Assembly: GCF_017313105.1 (NCBI RefSeq)
Contig: NZ_JAFLND010000001.1
Location: 186,001 to 250,000 of the forward strand
DNA: 64,000 nucleotides
Origin: [Muricauda] lutisoli (nom. illeg.)
GTDB taxonomy: Bacteria > Bacteroidota > Bacteroidia > Flavobacteriales > Flavobacteriaceae
Reading direction: 5' to 3'
The position numbers and the translations under genes are program-made. Shown here in pieces: positions 26,520 to 34,439 of the stretch (position 1 is the first letter of the stretch; each line of letters opens with the position of its first letter). The notes beneath the pieces were generated by a model. It was not told the origin of the DNA. It did no database searches and saw only the letters and a program-made list of their open reading frames with translations.

Positions 26520-26786
26520 ATGTGTTTGGCCATACCCGGGAAATTATTGGAGATAACTTCGGAACTGGATGAAACCTTTAGAATGGGGAGGGTCTCTTTC
26601 GGAGGTGTAAAAAAAGATGTAAGCCTTGCACTGGTGCCAGAGGCAAAGGTGGACGATTATGTGATGGTCCATGTAGGAGCAGCCATAAGCGTTGTTGATG
26701 AAGAAGAAGCCAAGAAAACATTCGAGGTTTTATCCCAATTGGGGGAACTGGAAGATTTGAACCAACAACCGGACGCCACCGGTTAA
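26520..26786 (+). CDS. hypC: Hydrogenase maturation chaperone HypC
   Basis: An 88-residue protein starting MCLAIPGKLLEI; Cys2 is the iron-ligand carrier once the initiator Met is removed. It binds HypD and then the large-subunit precursor. OB-fold residues (GRVSFGGVKKDVSLALVPEAKVDDYVMVHVGAAI) are typical. It lies 12 bp after hypB and 11 bp before aat. No second HypC-like paralogue is seen in the window. Confidence 0.96.
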   Translation: MCLAIPGKLLEITSELDETFRMGRVSFGGVKKDVSLALVPEAKVDDYVMVHVGAAISVVDEEEAKKTFEVLSQLGELEDLNQQPDATG

Positions 26787-26797
26787 TTTATATTCAA

Positions 26798-27481
26798 GTG
26801 CCATATTTTGAACTTAAAAAGGACGATACGAATTTCCCACCTGCCTATTTTGCAGATATAGAAGGGCTATTGGCCGTTGGAGGCACTATGTCCATTGAGC
26901 GTTTGCTCTTGGCCTATAATAGCGGAATTTTTTATTGGCACTACCCGCTAAAACACATTAAATGGTGGTCGCCCGACCCAAGAATCGTGGTAAAGCCAGA
27001 AAGCTTTCACATACCTAAATCAAGATGGGAATTTTTAAATAAGAAGTTCACGGTAACGGTCGACACTGATTTTGAGCAGATTTTGCGTGGCTGTCAAAAA
27101 GCATACAATATTGATGGCCAAATGGACAACAGATGGTTGACAGAGCGTATGGTGCGTATATTCTCAGAATTGAATGCCATGGGATACGCCCATTCCGTTG
27201 AGGTTTGGAATGGTGGAGAACTGGTCGGCGGTCTGTTTGGGGTAGCCGTAGGCAAACTGTTTTTCGGGGAGTATTTGTTTTCTGTAGATGAAGGTGCCGA
27301 TGAGCTTGCCGCATTGTATTTGATCACTAAACTGAAGAATAAAAAGTATAGGTTGTTGGATATGCAAAAACAAACTTTTTTCTCCCCTGGCATCGATTAT
27401 GATGAAATGCCCAGATTGGAATATGTGGACATCTGTAAGGAAAATGCCCATAAGCATAAAGATGTCCAAACTGAATTTTAA
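26798..27481 (+). CDS. aat: Leucyl/phenylalanyl-tRNA--protein transferase
   Basis: A 227-residue enzyme that adds Leu or Phe from tRNA to proteins with N-terminal Arg or Lys, marking them for ClpS/ClpAP. The family motifs are clear: FPPAYFADIEGLLAVGG, FYWHYPLKHIKWWSPDPRIV and a C-terminal LLDMQKQTFFSPG-type segment. It begins with GTG (26798), 11 bp after hypC, so it is read through from the hydrogenase maturation operon. That is an odd place for a housekeeping N-degron enzyme and may simply reflect operon extension. Confidence 0.94.
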   Translation: MPYFELKKDDTNFPPAYFADIEGLLAVGGTMSIERLLLAYNSGIFYWHYPLKHIKWWSPDPRIVVKPESFHIPKSRWEFLNKKFTVTVDTDFEQILRGCQKAYNIDGQMDNRWLTERMVRIFSELNAMGYAHSVEVWNGGELVGGLFGVAVGKLFFGEYLFSVDEGADELAALYLITKLKNKKYRLLDMQKQTFFSPGIDYDEMPRLEYVDICKENAHKHKDVQTEF

Positions 27482-27497
27482 TTAAAATCAAAAAACT

Positions 27498-29240
27498 ATG
27501 AGACTTTCCTTTGCCGAACAGATACAAAATGCCAATGTACTCTTACACGAAAATGAAGTGGAAAGGTCCATTGAGAACTATCAAGAAGCATTGCAAATGG
27601 CTTCCGATCCAATGCAAAAACTTCATTTAAACAGTATTTTGGGGAGGTTGTACCAAAGAACAAAAAGCCCGAAAAAGGCTATTGAAGCTTTTAACAACGC
27701 TTTGACTTTGATGGAAGGAGATCCTAATCTGGGAACTTCGATAGATAGGGCCTCCATTTTGAACAATATTGCTGCCATACAATCCGAAACGGAGAAGGTA
27801 AAGGCCATTGAAAATTATAAAAAATCTTCTGCCATTTACGCTGAAGCAGTTGAAAAGGGGAAAATTGATTATTACCCACATTTGGCAAACACCCAATTTG
27901 CCCTTGCAGAGGTATATGCCAAGAAGAATGATTTCTACTTCGCCAAAAAATATTATAAAGAGGCGATTAAAATTTACGAAAACTTAAAGGATAGGGCTTA
28001 TATAAAGCTTAGGGCAAGTGCCCACTATCAATTAGGTAACATTTATACGGAAGAATTCAATCTGTTCGATGCAAAAGTTCATTACATGAAGGCTCAGACC
28101 CTTTTTGAAAATTTGATAGAAGAGGGATATGAGACTTTAAAACCATATTTGGCCGCCGTACTTAATAATTTGGCGGTCACCTTTAACGCTATGGAGGAGC
28201 CTGAGAAATCGTTGCAATATTATGATATGGCATTAAAAGCGTATCAGGAATTGTCCGATCGAAATTTTGATGTATTTCAGCCCTATGTAGCGTCCACATT
28301 CAATAGTTTGGGCATTGTTCATTCCGAAATGCAGAATTTTGACCAGGCTATTCAGAATATAAGTGAGGCTGTAGATCGGTACAATGAGCTGGCAGATGCA
28401 AGACCTCAGGAGTACACCCATTATTTGGCCACAGGGTTACATAATTTGGGCTTGTTCCATTTTGAATTGAGGAACTACGATAAAGCGATGTGCCATTTTG
28501 ACCAGGCTCTTGAAATCAGGAAAAAACTGGCTTCTGAACAACCTGAGGATTTTGATGCCGATTATTGTGCAACTGCCTTGAACCTGGTGGAACTCTATCA
28601 ATCCGAATTGGAAAACAAGGTGGATTTCAATTTTAAGGTCAAAGCCTTGCAGTTATTGGCAGATGTGGAGATACGTTTGGGAAAATATGTAGACAATTTG
28701 CCGGTCATCAAAAACATGAAAAACGATCTCCAACATTATTTGGATTACTTTACAAGCATCAATGAGGAACGCTTGTCTTTACATCATGTTTTAAGAAAGG
28801 TCAATAATTTGAAAGAGCAGATAGATGAAACCATTTATCCCAAGGAAAAAATGGTCTTTCAAAAAGAAATAATGAAACTCCTTAAGTACACTTTAAACCA
28901 ATATTCCAGTAATGACCGTTTAAAATATGAACTTGCCCTAGCCCATGTAAATATGAGCTGGCTTCAATTACGGCTAAAAGAGTTTCACAAGGCGGAGCAA
29001 ACCATACTTGATGCTCCGATAATGGAGAGCCCGTTACTTTCTTTGACCTGTAATTTGGCACATAGTTATCTGTTGAAAGATCAGACGGATAAAGCAATGG
29101 TACTGTATGAGGAACTTTCTGAAAAAGTGAATAATCAGAATGAAAGTTATATGGAAATCATTTTAAAAGACTTTGAAACCCTAAGGAGGGATGGAATCGA
29201 TCATGATGGTTTCAAAACGGTAACAGAGCGTTTCAAATAA
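27498..29240 (+). CDS. Cytoplasmic tetratricopeptide repeat protein
   Basis: A 580-residue protein without signal peptide or membrane helix, built of about ten TPR-like repeats (for example SIENYQEALQMA, KAIEAFNNALTLM, YKEAIKIYENL, KSLQYYDMALKAY, QAIQNISEAVDRY, KAMCHFDQALEIR), followed by a divergent helical C-terminal region from about residue 385. It begins 16 bp after aat, so it belongs to the hypABC operon. No catalytic motif is visible. It could be a scaffold or chaperone-like factor; a link to hydrogenase assembly rests only on operon position. Confidence 0.75.
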   Translation: MRLSFAEQIQNANVLLHENEVERSIENYQEALQMASDPMQKLHLNSILGRLYQRTKSPKKAIEAFNNALTLMEGDPNLGTSIDRASILNNIAAIQSETEKVKAIENYKKSSAIYAEAVEKGKIDYYPHLANTQFALAEVYAKKNDFYFAKKYYKEAIKIYENLKDRAYIKLRASAHYQLGNIYTEEFNLFDAKVHYMKAQTLFENLIEEGYETLKPYLAAVLNNLAVTFNAMEEPEKSLQYYDMALKAYQELSDRNFDVFQPYVASTFNSLGIVHSEMQNFDQAIQNISEAVDRYNELADARPQEYTHYLATGLHNLGLFHFELRNYDKAMCHFDQALEIRKKLASEQPEDFDADYCATALNLVELYQSELENKVDFNFKVKALQLLADVEIRLGKYVDNLPVIKNMKNDLQHYLDYFTSINEERLSLHHVLRKVNNLKEQIDETIYPKEKMVFQKEIMKLLKYTLNQYSSNDRLKYELALAHVNMSWLQLRLKEFHKAEQTILDAPIMESPLLSLTCNLAHSYLLKDQTDKAMVLYEELSEKVNNQNESYMEIILKDFETLRRDGIDHDGFKTVTERFK

Positions 29241-29258
29241 TCCTGACAGACAAAAAAA

Positions 29259-29316
29259 GAACTGACCAAAAAGTGTTTCTGTTTTTTTAAGCAGTATTGC
29301 ACCTTTTGGCCAGTTC
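29259..29316. terminator. Weak terminator-like inverted repeat between convergent operons
   Basis: GAACTGACCAAAA (29259-29271) and TTTTGGCCAGTTC (29304-29316) pair at 12 of 13 positions around a 32-nt loop containing a T-run. It lies between the stops of the TPR gene and the DsrE-like gene. The large loop makes this a weak candidate. Confidence 0.35.
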
Positions 29317-29353
29317 CCGTTAAATATAAAAAAGGTATTGTTTTTCTATATTC

Positions 29354-29830
29354 TTATATGAACAGCAATTGGGTTCCATCTTGATCGGCCCTGCTGTAGA
29401 AATCTCCAATGGTAAGGATGCCATCCAAATCATCGATAAGATCTTTTTCTTCTAAGTGGAACATGTCAACGGCTAATTTACATGCCCAAAGCTTACATCC
29501 GGAATCGGATAGAATTTCCAAGAACTCACCTACTGGTGGCATATCCAGTTTCTCCATTTCTTTTTTCATCATATTGGAGGCAAATGCTTCAACACCTGGC
29601 AGACCTCCCAGCATCGTAGGCATGTGCATTGCCGGGTTACCTACCGTGGCAACATGCAAGTGCTCCAATTTTTTCTTTTGAATGGCTTCCAAGCCGAAGA
29701 ATGTAAAGAATATTTCAGATTCGATGCCTTCCATTCGGGCTCCATTGGCCATCACAAATGCTGCGTACACATTTTCAAGAGTGGCCTTGGAGAGTATAAA
29801 GAGCATTTTTTTGACTTTTGTATCGCTCAT
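29354..29830 (-). CDS. DsrE/DsrF-like sulfur-relay protein
   Basis: A 158-residue protein of the DsrE/F/H superfamily (DsrE2-like): MLFILSKATLENVYAAFVMANGAR, FFTFFGLEAI, and a conserved Cys in SGCKLWACKLAVDMF that would carry a persulfide. The C-terminus ends with the typical LTIGDFYSRADQ segment. It follows TusE and sulfide:quinone oxidoreductase on the same strand (52 bp after TusE), which supports a role in handling sulfane sulfur released by sulfide oxidation. Confidence 0.87.
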   Translation of the reverse strand: MSDTKVKKMLFILSKATLENVYAAFVMANGARMEGIESEIFFTFFGLEAIQKKKLEHLHVATVGNPAMHMPTMLGGLPGVEAFASNMMKKEMEKLDMPPVGEFLEILSDSGCKLWACKLAVDMFHLEEKDLIDDLDGILTIGDFYSRADQDGTQLLFI

Positions 29831-29882
29831 AATCTTAAGTTTAACCTTGTTTGTAAATCCGTTGAATTAACATTACCTGTAA

Positions 29883-30191
29883 TCAAATACAGCTTTTTGG
29901 TTTTGGAATTCCAGCGATCATAGTGGCCTTTTTTAATGGTCCACCAGGGAAAAGTGCATAGAACTCCTTAATATTGATCACACCACTTTTTTTGATGCCC
30001 CTAATGGATAGTGGCTCTTCATTTTTATATTTATCCTGGATGTAATCTATAATTTCCCAGTGCTTATCGGTCATTTCAATACCTTGCTCTTTCGCTATCT
30101 CTGTAGCAATTTCTTTGCTCCATTGCGAAAAATCGGTTAGATATCCTTCTTGGTCCACTGAAATTGTTGCTTGTCCTATTGTCTTGTCCAT
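29883..30191 (-). CDS. tusE: TusE/DsrC family sulfur carrier
   Basis: A 102-residue protein with the DsrC fold: VDQEGYLTDFSQWSKEIATEIA at the N-terminus and FPGGPLKKATMIAGIPKPKSCI at the C-terminus. The penultimate Cys101 is present but the second cysteine of true DsrC, ten residues upstream, is replaced (KATMI), so it is the TusE type that relays a single persulfide rather than the DsrC trisulfide type. It lies 24 bp downstream of the SQR gene. No dsrAB is visible in the window. Confidence 0.9.
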   Translation of the reverse strand: MDKTIGQATISVDQEGYLTDFSQWSKEIATEIAKEQGIEMTDKHWEIIDYIQDKYKNEEPLSIRGIKKSGVINIKEFYALFPGGPLKKATMIAGIPKPKSCI

Positions 30192-30215
30192 TTTTTTAGT
30201 ATTTAGGTTTAATAA

Positions 30216-31463
30216 TTATGCTTCTGTTTCTTCAAAATGTTTTCCTTTTTCACTCATGGTCGCAGATACGAAAGGAATATGGATTCCTTTGATCAGCATG
30301 TTCCAATAGATCCATCTAAAGGCCATTTTTCCCATGTGGTTTGTCCTGCTTTCCTTGAGCAGGTTCAATGGTCCTACTCCTGGGAACGGGAACGTACCTT
30401 CAACTGGCTCATGCGTATAGTTAAAATCTATCAATAGTGCTTTACCTCCCCCTGTTTCGATAAAACAGTTGGCATGGCCATCGAACTCTTCTTTTAAAGG
30501 TTCTCCGTTGATGTATCTCAAAATGTTCTCTGTTAAAATTTCAGCTTCAAAGTGTGCTACAGATCCAGCTTTGGAAGCAGGTAGGTTGGTAGCATCGCCA
30601 AGGGCAAAAATGTTTTCATGATCATCGGTTTGTAGAGTAGCCTTGTTTGTTGGAACAAAGTTGAGGTCATCGCCCATTCCTGATCGTTCTATCAAGGCAT
30701 CTCCCATATTGGTGGGCACTGTTACCAAAATATCGTAAGGAACTTCTGTTTCAGCATAGTCAATGATCTTGTTGTTTTCATAATCGACTCGCTCGATATT
30801 AAAATCGGTCACTTCTTTTATTCCTTTATCCGTTAGTAAGTGGTGCAGTGCTTCGGTAGCTTTTGGCTTGGTAAAAGCACCTCCCAAAGGAGTTACAAAA
30901 GTAATGTCCACTTTGTCTCGCATCCCTTTGTTTTTAAAGTAGGAATCTGCCAAGAAAGCAAACTCTAAAGGAGCTACGGGGCATTTGATGGGCATTTCGG
31001 TGATGTGAACCACCAATTTACCACCCTCCCATTCACGGAATTTATCACGAAGGGCTTTTGCTCCTTCATAAGTATAAAAGTCAAATACACTTTTGTGCCA
31101 TTCGGGCCCCTTCATGCCTTCAACTTCCTCTGGGGCAATCTTGGTACCAGTGGCGATGATCAAGATATCGTAAGCGAGTTCGGTCCCATTTTCGAGCAAT
31201 ACTTTATTATCCTCAGGTTGGATAAGTTCAATTTTTTCGTTGATGTAATTGACTCCTTTAGGAATAAATTTGGCACCTTTTTTCTTGACTTGTTTGGTCG
31301 TATAAATATCAAAGGGAAGAAACAAGAACCCAGGTTGATAGTAGTGGGTTTTATATTGATCTACCACAGTGATTTTCCATTCATCTTTAGGTAGTTTTGA
31401 TACAAGATGGTTGGACATCATTGTTCCGGCTGTTCCTGCTCCTAATATGACTAAATTTTTCAT
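30216..31463 (-). CDS. sqr: Sulfide:quinone oxidoreductase-like flavoprotein
   Basis: A 415-residue FAD enzyme of the SQR/FCSD family. The N-terminal dinucleotide fold is VILGAGTAGTMMSNHL, followed by THYYQPGFLFLPFDI and the second glycine motif region ALGDATNLPASKAGS. Two conserved redox cysteines are seen, Cys161 (KCPVAPLEF) and Cys333 (ANCFIETGGG). The C-terminal amphipathic segment (RWIYWNMLIKGIHIPF) fits monotopic membrane binding. It oxidises sulfide to sulfane sulfur and reduces quinone. It heads the sqr-tusE-dsrE operon, whose promoter carries the same FNR-like site as the hydrogenase promoter. Confidence 0.92.
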   Translation of the reverse strand: MKNLVILGAGTAGTMMSNHLVSKLPKDEWKITVVDQYKTHYYQPGFLFLPFDIYTTKQVKKKGAKFIPKGVNYINEKIELIQPEDNKVLLENGTELAYDILIIATGTKIAPEEVEGMKGPEWHKSVFDFYTYEGAKALRDKFREWEGGKLVVHITEMPIKCPVAPLEFAFLADSYFKNKGMRDKVDITFVTPLGGAFTKPKATEALHHLLTDKGIKEVTDFNIERVDYENNKIIDYAETEVPYDILVTVPTNMGDALIERSGMGDDLNFVPTNKATLQTDDHENIFALGDATNLPASKAGSVAHFEAEILTENILRYINGEPLKEEFDGHANCFIETGGGKALLIDFNYTHEPVEGTFPFPGVGPLNLLKESRTNHMGKMAFRWIYWNMLIKGIHIPFVSATMSEKGKHFEETEA

Positions 31464-31491
31464 GATTTCTGGTTTCTATGATTTACTGGAG

Positions 31492-31535
31492 TAAAAGTAC
31501 TCAATGGTTAAATCTGTAAATATGACAATTGTCAG
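31492..31535 (-). promoter_or_regulatory. FNR-box-like palindrome plus -7 box ahead of the SQR operon
   Basis: ATGAC-AATT-GTCAG at 31522-31535 (centre 31528.5; the core TGACAATTGTCA is a perfect palindrome). A -7 box TACTTTTA lies on the minus strand at 31492-31499 (centre 31495.5). The distance is 33 bp, identical to the Usp and hydrogenase promoters, and the box itself is identical to that of the hydrogenase structural operon. Confidence 0.7.
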
Positions 31536-31708
31536 TTTTTGACTATTTTCTGTGTAACTTAAGTTACATAAGGTGTTGTTTTATAGCGTATTAGGTCTTT
31601 AAGTGTCTGTTAGTTAGACATAAATCCGGATTTGAACATACATCACGATAATATTTCCAGGGGAACATGGATTGCTTTATAAATTGTCCATAAATTCATT
31701 TTACCAAG

Positions 31709-32425
31709 TTAGGTGACCGTAACATCGAACAAATAACCGACCAATGCCGTTAGACCCATGGCAATGGTACCCCAAAATGTTATTCGAGCAACGGCTTTTA
31801 AAATACTTGAACCTCCGGTTTTGGCAGCCATGGCCCCCAACGATATAAGGAAGAAAATCCCAAAAGCATATAAGTAGTATTCCAAATGCTCCAATGGTAA
31901 AAATAGGGTCACTATTAATGGTAACAAGGCACCAAAGGTAAATGCCCCACCCGAGGCAAGAGCTGCTTGTATCGGTTTCGCCTGATTGATTTCGTTGATT
32001 CCAAGTTCATCACGGATATGTGCACCAAGGGCATCTTTCTCGGTTAATTCCTTGGCCACTGTCCGCGCTGTTTCCCTTTTGAGCCCCCTTTCCTGATATA
32101 TCTGTGTGAGCATCTCCAATTCCATTTCCGGTGTTTCCTCCAATTCTTTTTTTTCCCTTTCAATGTCAGCTTTTTCCACATCGGTTTGGGAACTAACAGA
32201 AACATATTCCCCGGCAGCCATGGATAAAGCACCTGCAACCAACCCGGCCAAGGTGGCCAAAACAACAGGTTCTTTACTATGGCTGGCGGCAGCAACACCA
32301 ATAGCGATACTGGTTGTGGAGAGTATACCATCATTTGCACCAAGTACAGCGGCGCGTAGCCAATTGCTCCTTGTAATGTAATGTGGATCTAAGTAATCTT
32401 GTAATTTGGGTTCACTATCTTTCAT
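31709..32425 (-). CDS. VIT1/CCC1-family iron/manganese transporter
   Basis: A 238-residue membrane protein with about five helices. The family motifs are AAVLGANDGILSTTSIAIGV in helix 1 and VAGALSMAAGEYVSVSSQTD in helix 2, followed by a long acidic cytoplasmic helix (EREKKELEETPEMELEMLTQ) that binds metal in VIT relatives. Members move Fe2+ or Mn2+ out of the cytoplasm. It is a single gene between the sulfur operon and the haloperoxidase-like gene. Confidence 0.9.
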   Translation of the reverse strand: MKDSEPKLQDYLDPHYITRSNWLRAAVLGANDGILSTTSIAIGVAAASHSKEPVVLATLAGLVAGALSMAAGEYVSVSSQTDVEKADIEREKKELEETPEMELEMLTQIYQERGLKRETARTVAKELTEKDALGAHIRDELGINEINQAKPIQAALASGGAFTFGALLPLIVTLFLPLEHLEYYLYAFGIFFLISLGAMAAKTGGSSILKAVARITFWGTIAMGLTALVGYLFDVTVT

Positions 32426-32910
32426 GGTAACTAATTGGAGAGTTGTAGCTTAACCTTAACAAGATACTAAAAACGGAAAATAGCACAGGTGATTTTTATC
32501 AGCTTGTGCTTGACAAGAAATTATGTGGTTGAGTAAAAAAATGAAAAACCTTTAAATTACTTTTTTACGGGTTTTATGTATTGTTTTGATGATGTTTTTA
32601 GTAGAGCTAGAGGCACTAGACCTACCCAAGTAAAGTCTAATAAATAAAAGGTTTGAAAAACTTGATATCAAGCCTTCAAAAAAGGACAAATTCATAACAA
32701 AAAGGGGTCGGCAACCCAGTTGAAAACAAAAGGGGTTTGCTTTTGTGTATTAGATATAGTTATTTCGTAGCTAATCAGGTGTTGTAATACCAAATTTGAC
32801 TAGAGTGTTCGGGATTGGGGATGATTATGACACAAATCCGTAATTATATTTCCAAGACATTCGATGAAAAGTATGGGTGTGGGGGGTATAACAATAATTG
32901 TGTAAATAGA
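32426..32910. other. Long intergenic region, 485 bp, AT-rich
   Basis: No convincing gene. It holds the leader of the VIT1 gene, an imperfect hairpin at 32482-32510 (AGCACAGG with matching GCTTGTGCT), and at 32571-32596 one copy of a short repeat also found at 36663-36688. A frame starting at 32815 runs into the next gene but codes for non-signal sequence, so I place the true start at 32911. Confidence 0.6.
32571..32596 (+). repeat. Short dispersed repeat, copy 1
   Basis: About 26 bp containing ATGTATTGTTTTGATG and then (A/G)TGTT, matching 36663-36688 at about 24 of 26 positions. Both copies are in intergenic DNA and in the same orientation. Origin unknown. Confidence 0.4.
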
Positions 32911-34413
32911 ATGAAAGAAATACGTAAGATGCCAATAGGCTTTAAGGGTGTTGCAATGCTTGCACTGCTTACCCTTATCCTTGTTGGATGCAAGGAAAGC
33001 AGCAAACCGGAAAAGACTGACAAGGAAATGGAGGTCAAAGAACCTTTGGGAGCGGACAATGTAGCCTACCAATGGAGCGAAATGGCGATTTTGGGAACTG
33101 CTCATGATACCGAAAAATTCAATCCAAGGCCCACGGTGACATCACGGTTTCTTGGACTGATTTTTGTCTCGGTATTTGATGCATGGAGCCGGTATGATGC
33201 CCAAGCAATCCCTGTATATTTAAAAGATGTAGATAGAAGACCCGCAGGAGAACGTACATTGGAGAACAAGGAGATAGCAGTCAGCTATGCGGCTTATCGT
33301 GCCTTAAGTGAGTATTATTATACCGATGAGCCTATGTTTGCCGATTTTATGGTGGAATTGGGTCTGGACCCGGACAATACTTCGTTGGATCCCAATACTC
33401 CCGAAGGAATCGGTAACTTGGCAGCTAAGGCTGTCATCGAAGCAAGAAAAGGGGACGGTGCCAACCAGTATGCGGAAGAAGAGGGATCCGATGGTGTTCC
33501 TTATTTTGATTATACCGGTTATGAGCCGGTCAACCCTGTGGATGAAAGTACAGACCCCAATCGCTGGCAACCCAAATATTTTTCTGATGGAAAGGGCGGT
33601 CGGTTTGCGCCTTCTTGCCTCACGCCATTTTGGGACAAGGTGGAACCTGTTGCATTAAAATCCGGGGACCAATTTCGCCCCGGGCCACCCCCTAAGATTG
33701 GATCGGAACAACTGGAGAAGGAAGTGAGGGAGGTTGTGGAACTGCAGGCCAATCTTACGGATTACCAAAAGGCTTTGGTGGAGTTCATGAGGGACGGACC
33801 ACAATCCGTGCAACAAGCGGGGCACTGGCTTCATTTTGCACAGGAGGTTTCTCTTAGGGACAATCATACATTGGACGAGGATGTGAAGATGTTCTTTTAC
33901 AATCAAGTTGTTGCAATGGACGCGTTCATTGCTTCTTGGGACAGCAAGATGTACTATGACTTTGCAAGGCCTTTTGCTTTAGTGCATGAATATTACTCGG
34001 GCCAAAAAATCAAGGCTTGGGGAGGAGTTGGCAAGGGCATGGTGGAAATGGACGGGAGTCAGTGGAGGCCCTATTCGCCGGATACTTTTCTTTGTCCGCC
34101 ATTCCCCAGTTATACTTCCGGACACAGTACCATTAGTGGTGGATGTGCCGAAGCATTAAGGCTGTGGACCGGTAGTGATGAATTCGGATATGAAACGGAA
34201 CTTGTCGCAGGAGCATTGACCGAACCTAATAATTTAGGTGACACCATTACTTTGAAATTTCCAACATTTACGGAAACGGCCAATATGGCTGGTATTTCAA
34301 GGGTACTCGGGGGGTACCATATCCAATCCGATAACATAGCAGGCCTGGAACTGGGGAAAGATGTGGCCAGAGAGGCTTGGAAGTTCTATGAAAAACACAT
34401 TGGAAAAGAATAG
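32911..34413 (+). CDS. Vanadium-dependent haloperoxidase-like (PAP2 family) lipoprotein
   Basis: A 500-residue lipoprotein (lipobox ILVGC around residue 28 from ATG 32911). The C-terminal domain has the full vanadate-binding pattern of the haloperoxidase branch: K-x6-RP (KMYYDFARP), PSYTSGHS, SR-x5-H-x3-D (SRVLGGYHIQSD). The catalytic His is in SGHS and the vanadate-linked His in GGYH. Relatives use H2O2 to oxidise Br- or I-, or act as acid phosphatases. The long frame start at 32815 adds non-hydrophobic residues and is rejected. It precedes a DUF255 lipoprotein gene by 26 bp. Confidence 0.87.
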   Translation: MKEIRKMPIGFKGVAMLALLTLILVGCKESSKPEKTDKEMEVKEPLGADNVAYQWSEMAILGTAHDTEKFNPRPTVTSRFLGLIFVSVFDAWSRYDAQAIPVYLKDVDRRPAGERTLENKEIAVSYAAYRALSEYYYTDEPMFADFMVELGLDPDNTSLDPNTPEGIGNLAAKAVIEARKGDGANQYAEEEGSDGVPYFDYTGYEPVNPVDESTDPNRWQPKYFSDGKGGRFAPSCLTPFWDKVEPVALKSGDQFRPGPPPKIGSEQLEKEVREVVELQANLTDYQKALVEFMRDGPQSVQQAGHWLHFAQEVSLRDNHTLDEDVKMFFYNQVVAMDAFIASWDSKMYYDFARPFALVHEYYSGQKIKAWGGVGKGMVEMDGSQWRPYSPDTFLCPPFPSYTSGHSTISGGCAEALRLWTGSDEFGYETELVAGALTEPNNLGDTITLKFPTFTETANMAGISRVLGGYHIQSDNIAGLELGKDVAREAWKFYEKHIGKE

Positions 34414-34439
34414 CTATCTTTCTAAAATACAGAAAGCAT

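Noticed and set aside
29883..30191. DsrC of a dissimilatory sulfite-reductase pathway
   Set aside because: The second conserved C-terminal cysteine is missing and no dsrAB is present in the window.
32482..32510. Hairpin upstream of the VIT1 gene as a terminator or riboswitch
   Set aside because: No T-run on either strand and no recognisable riboswitch core; left as an unexplained inverted repeat.
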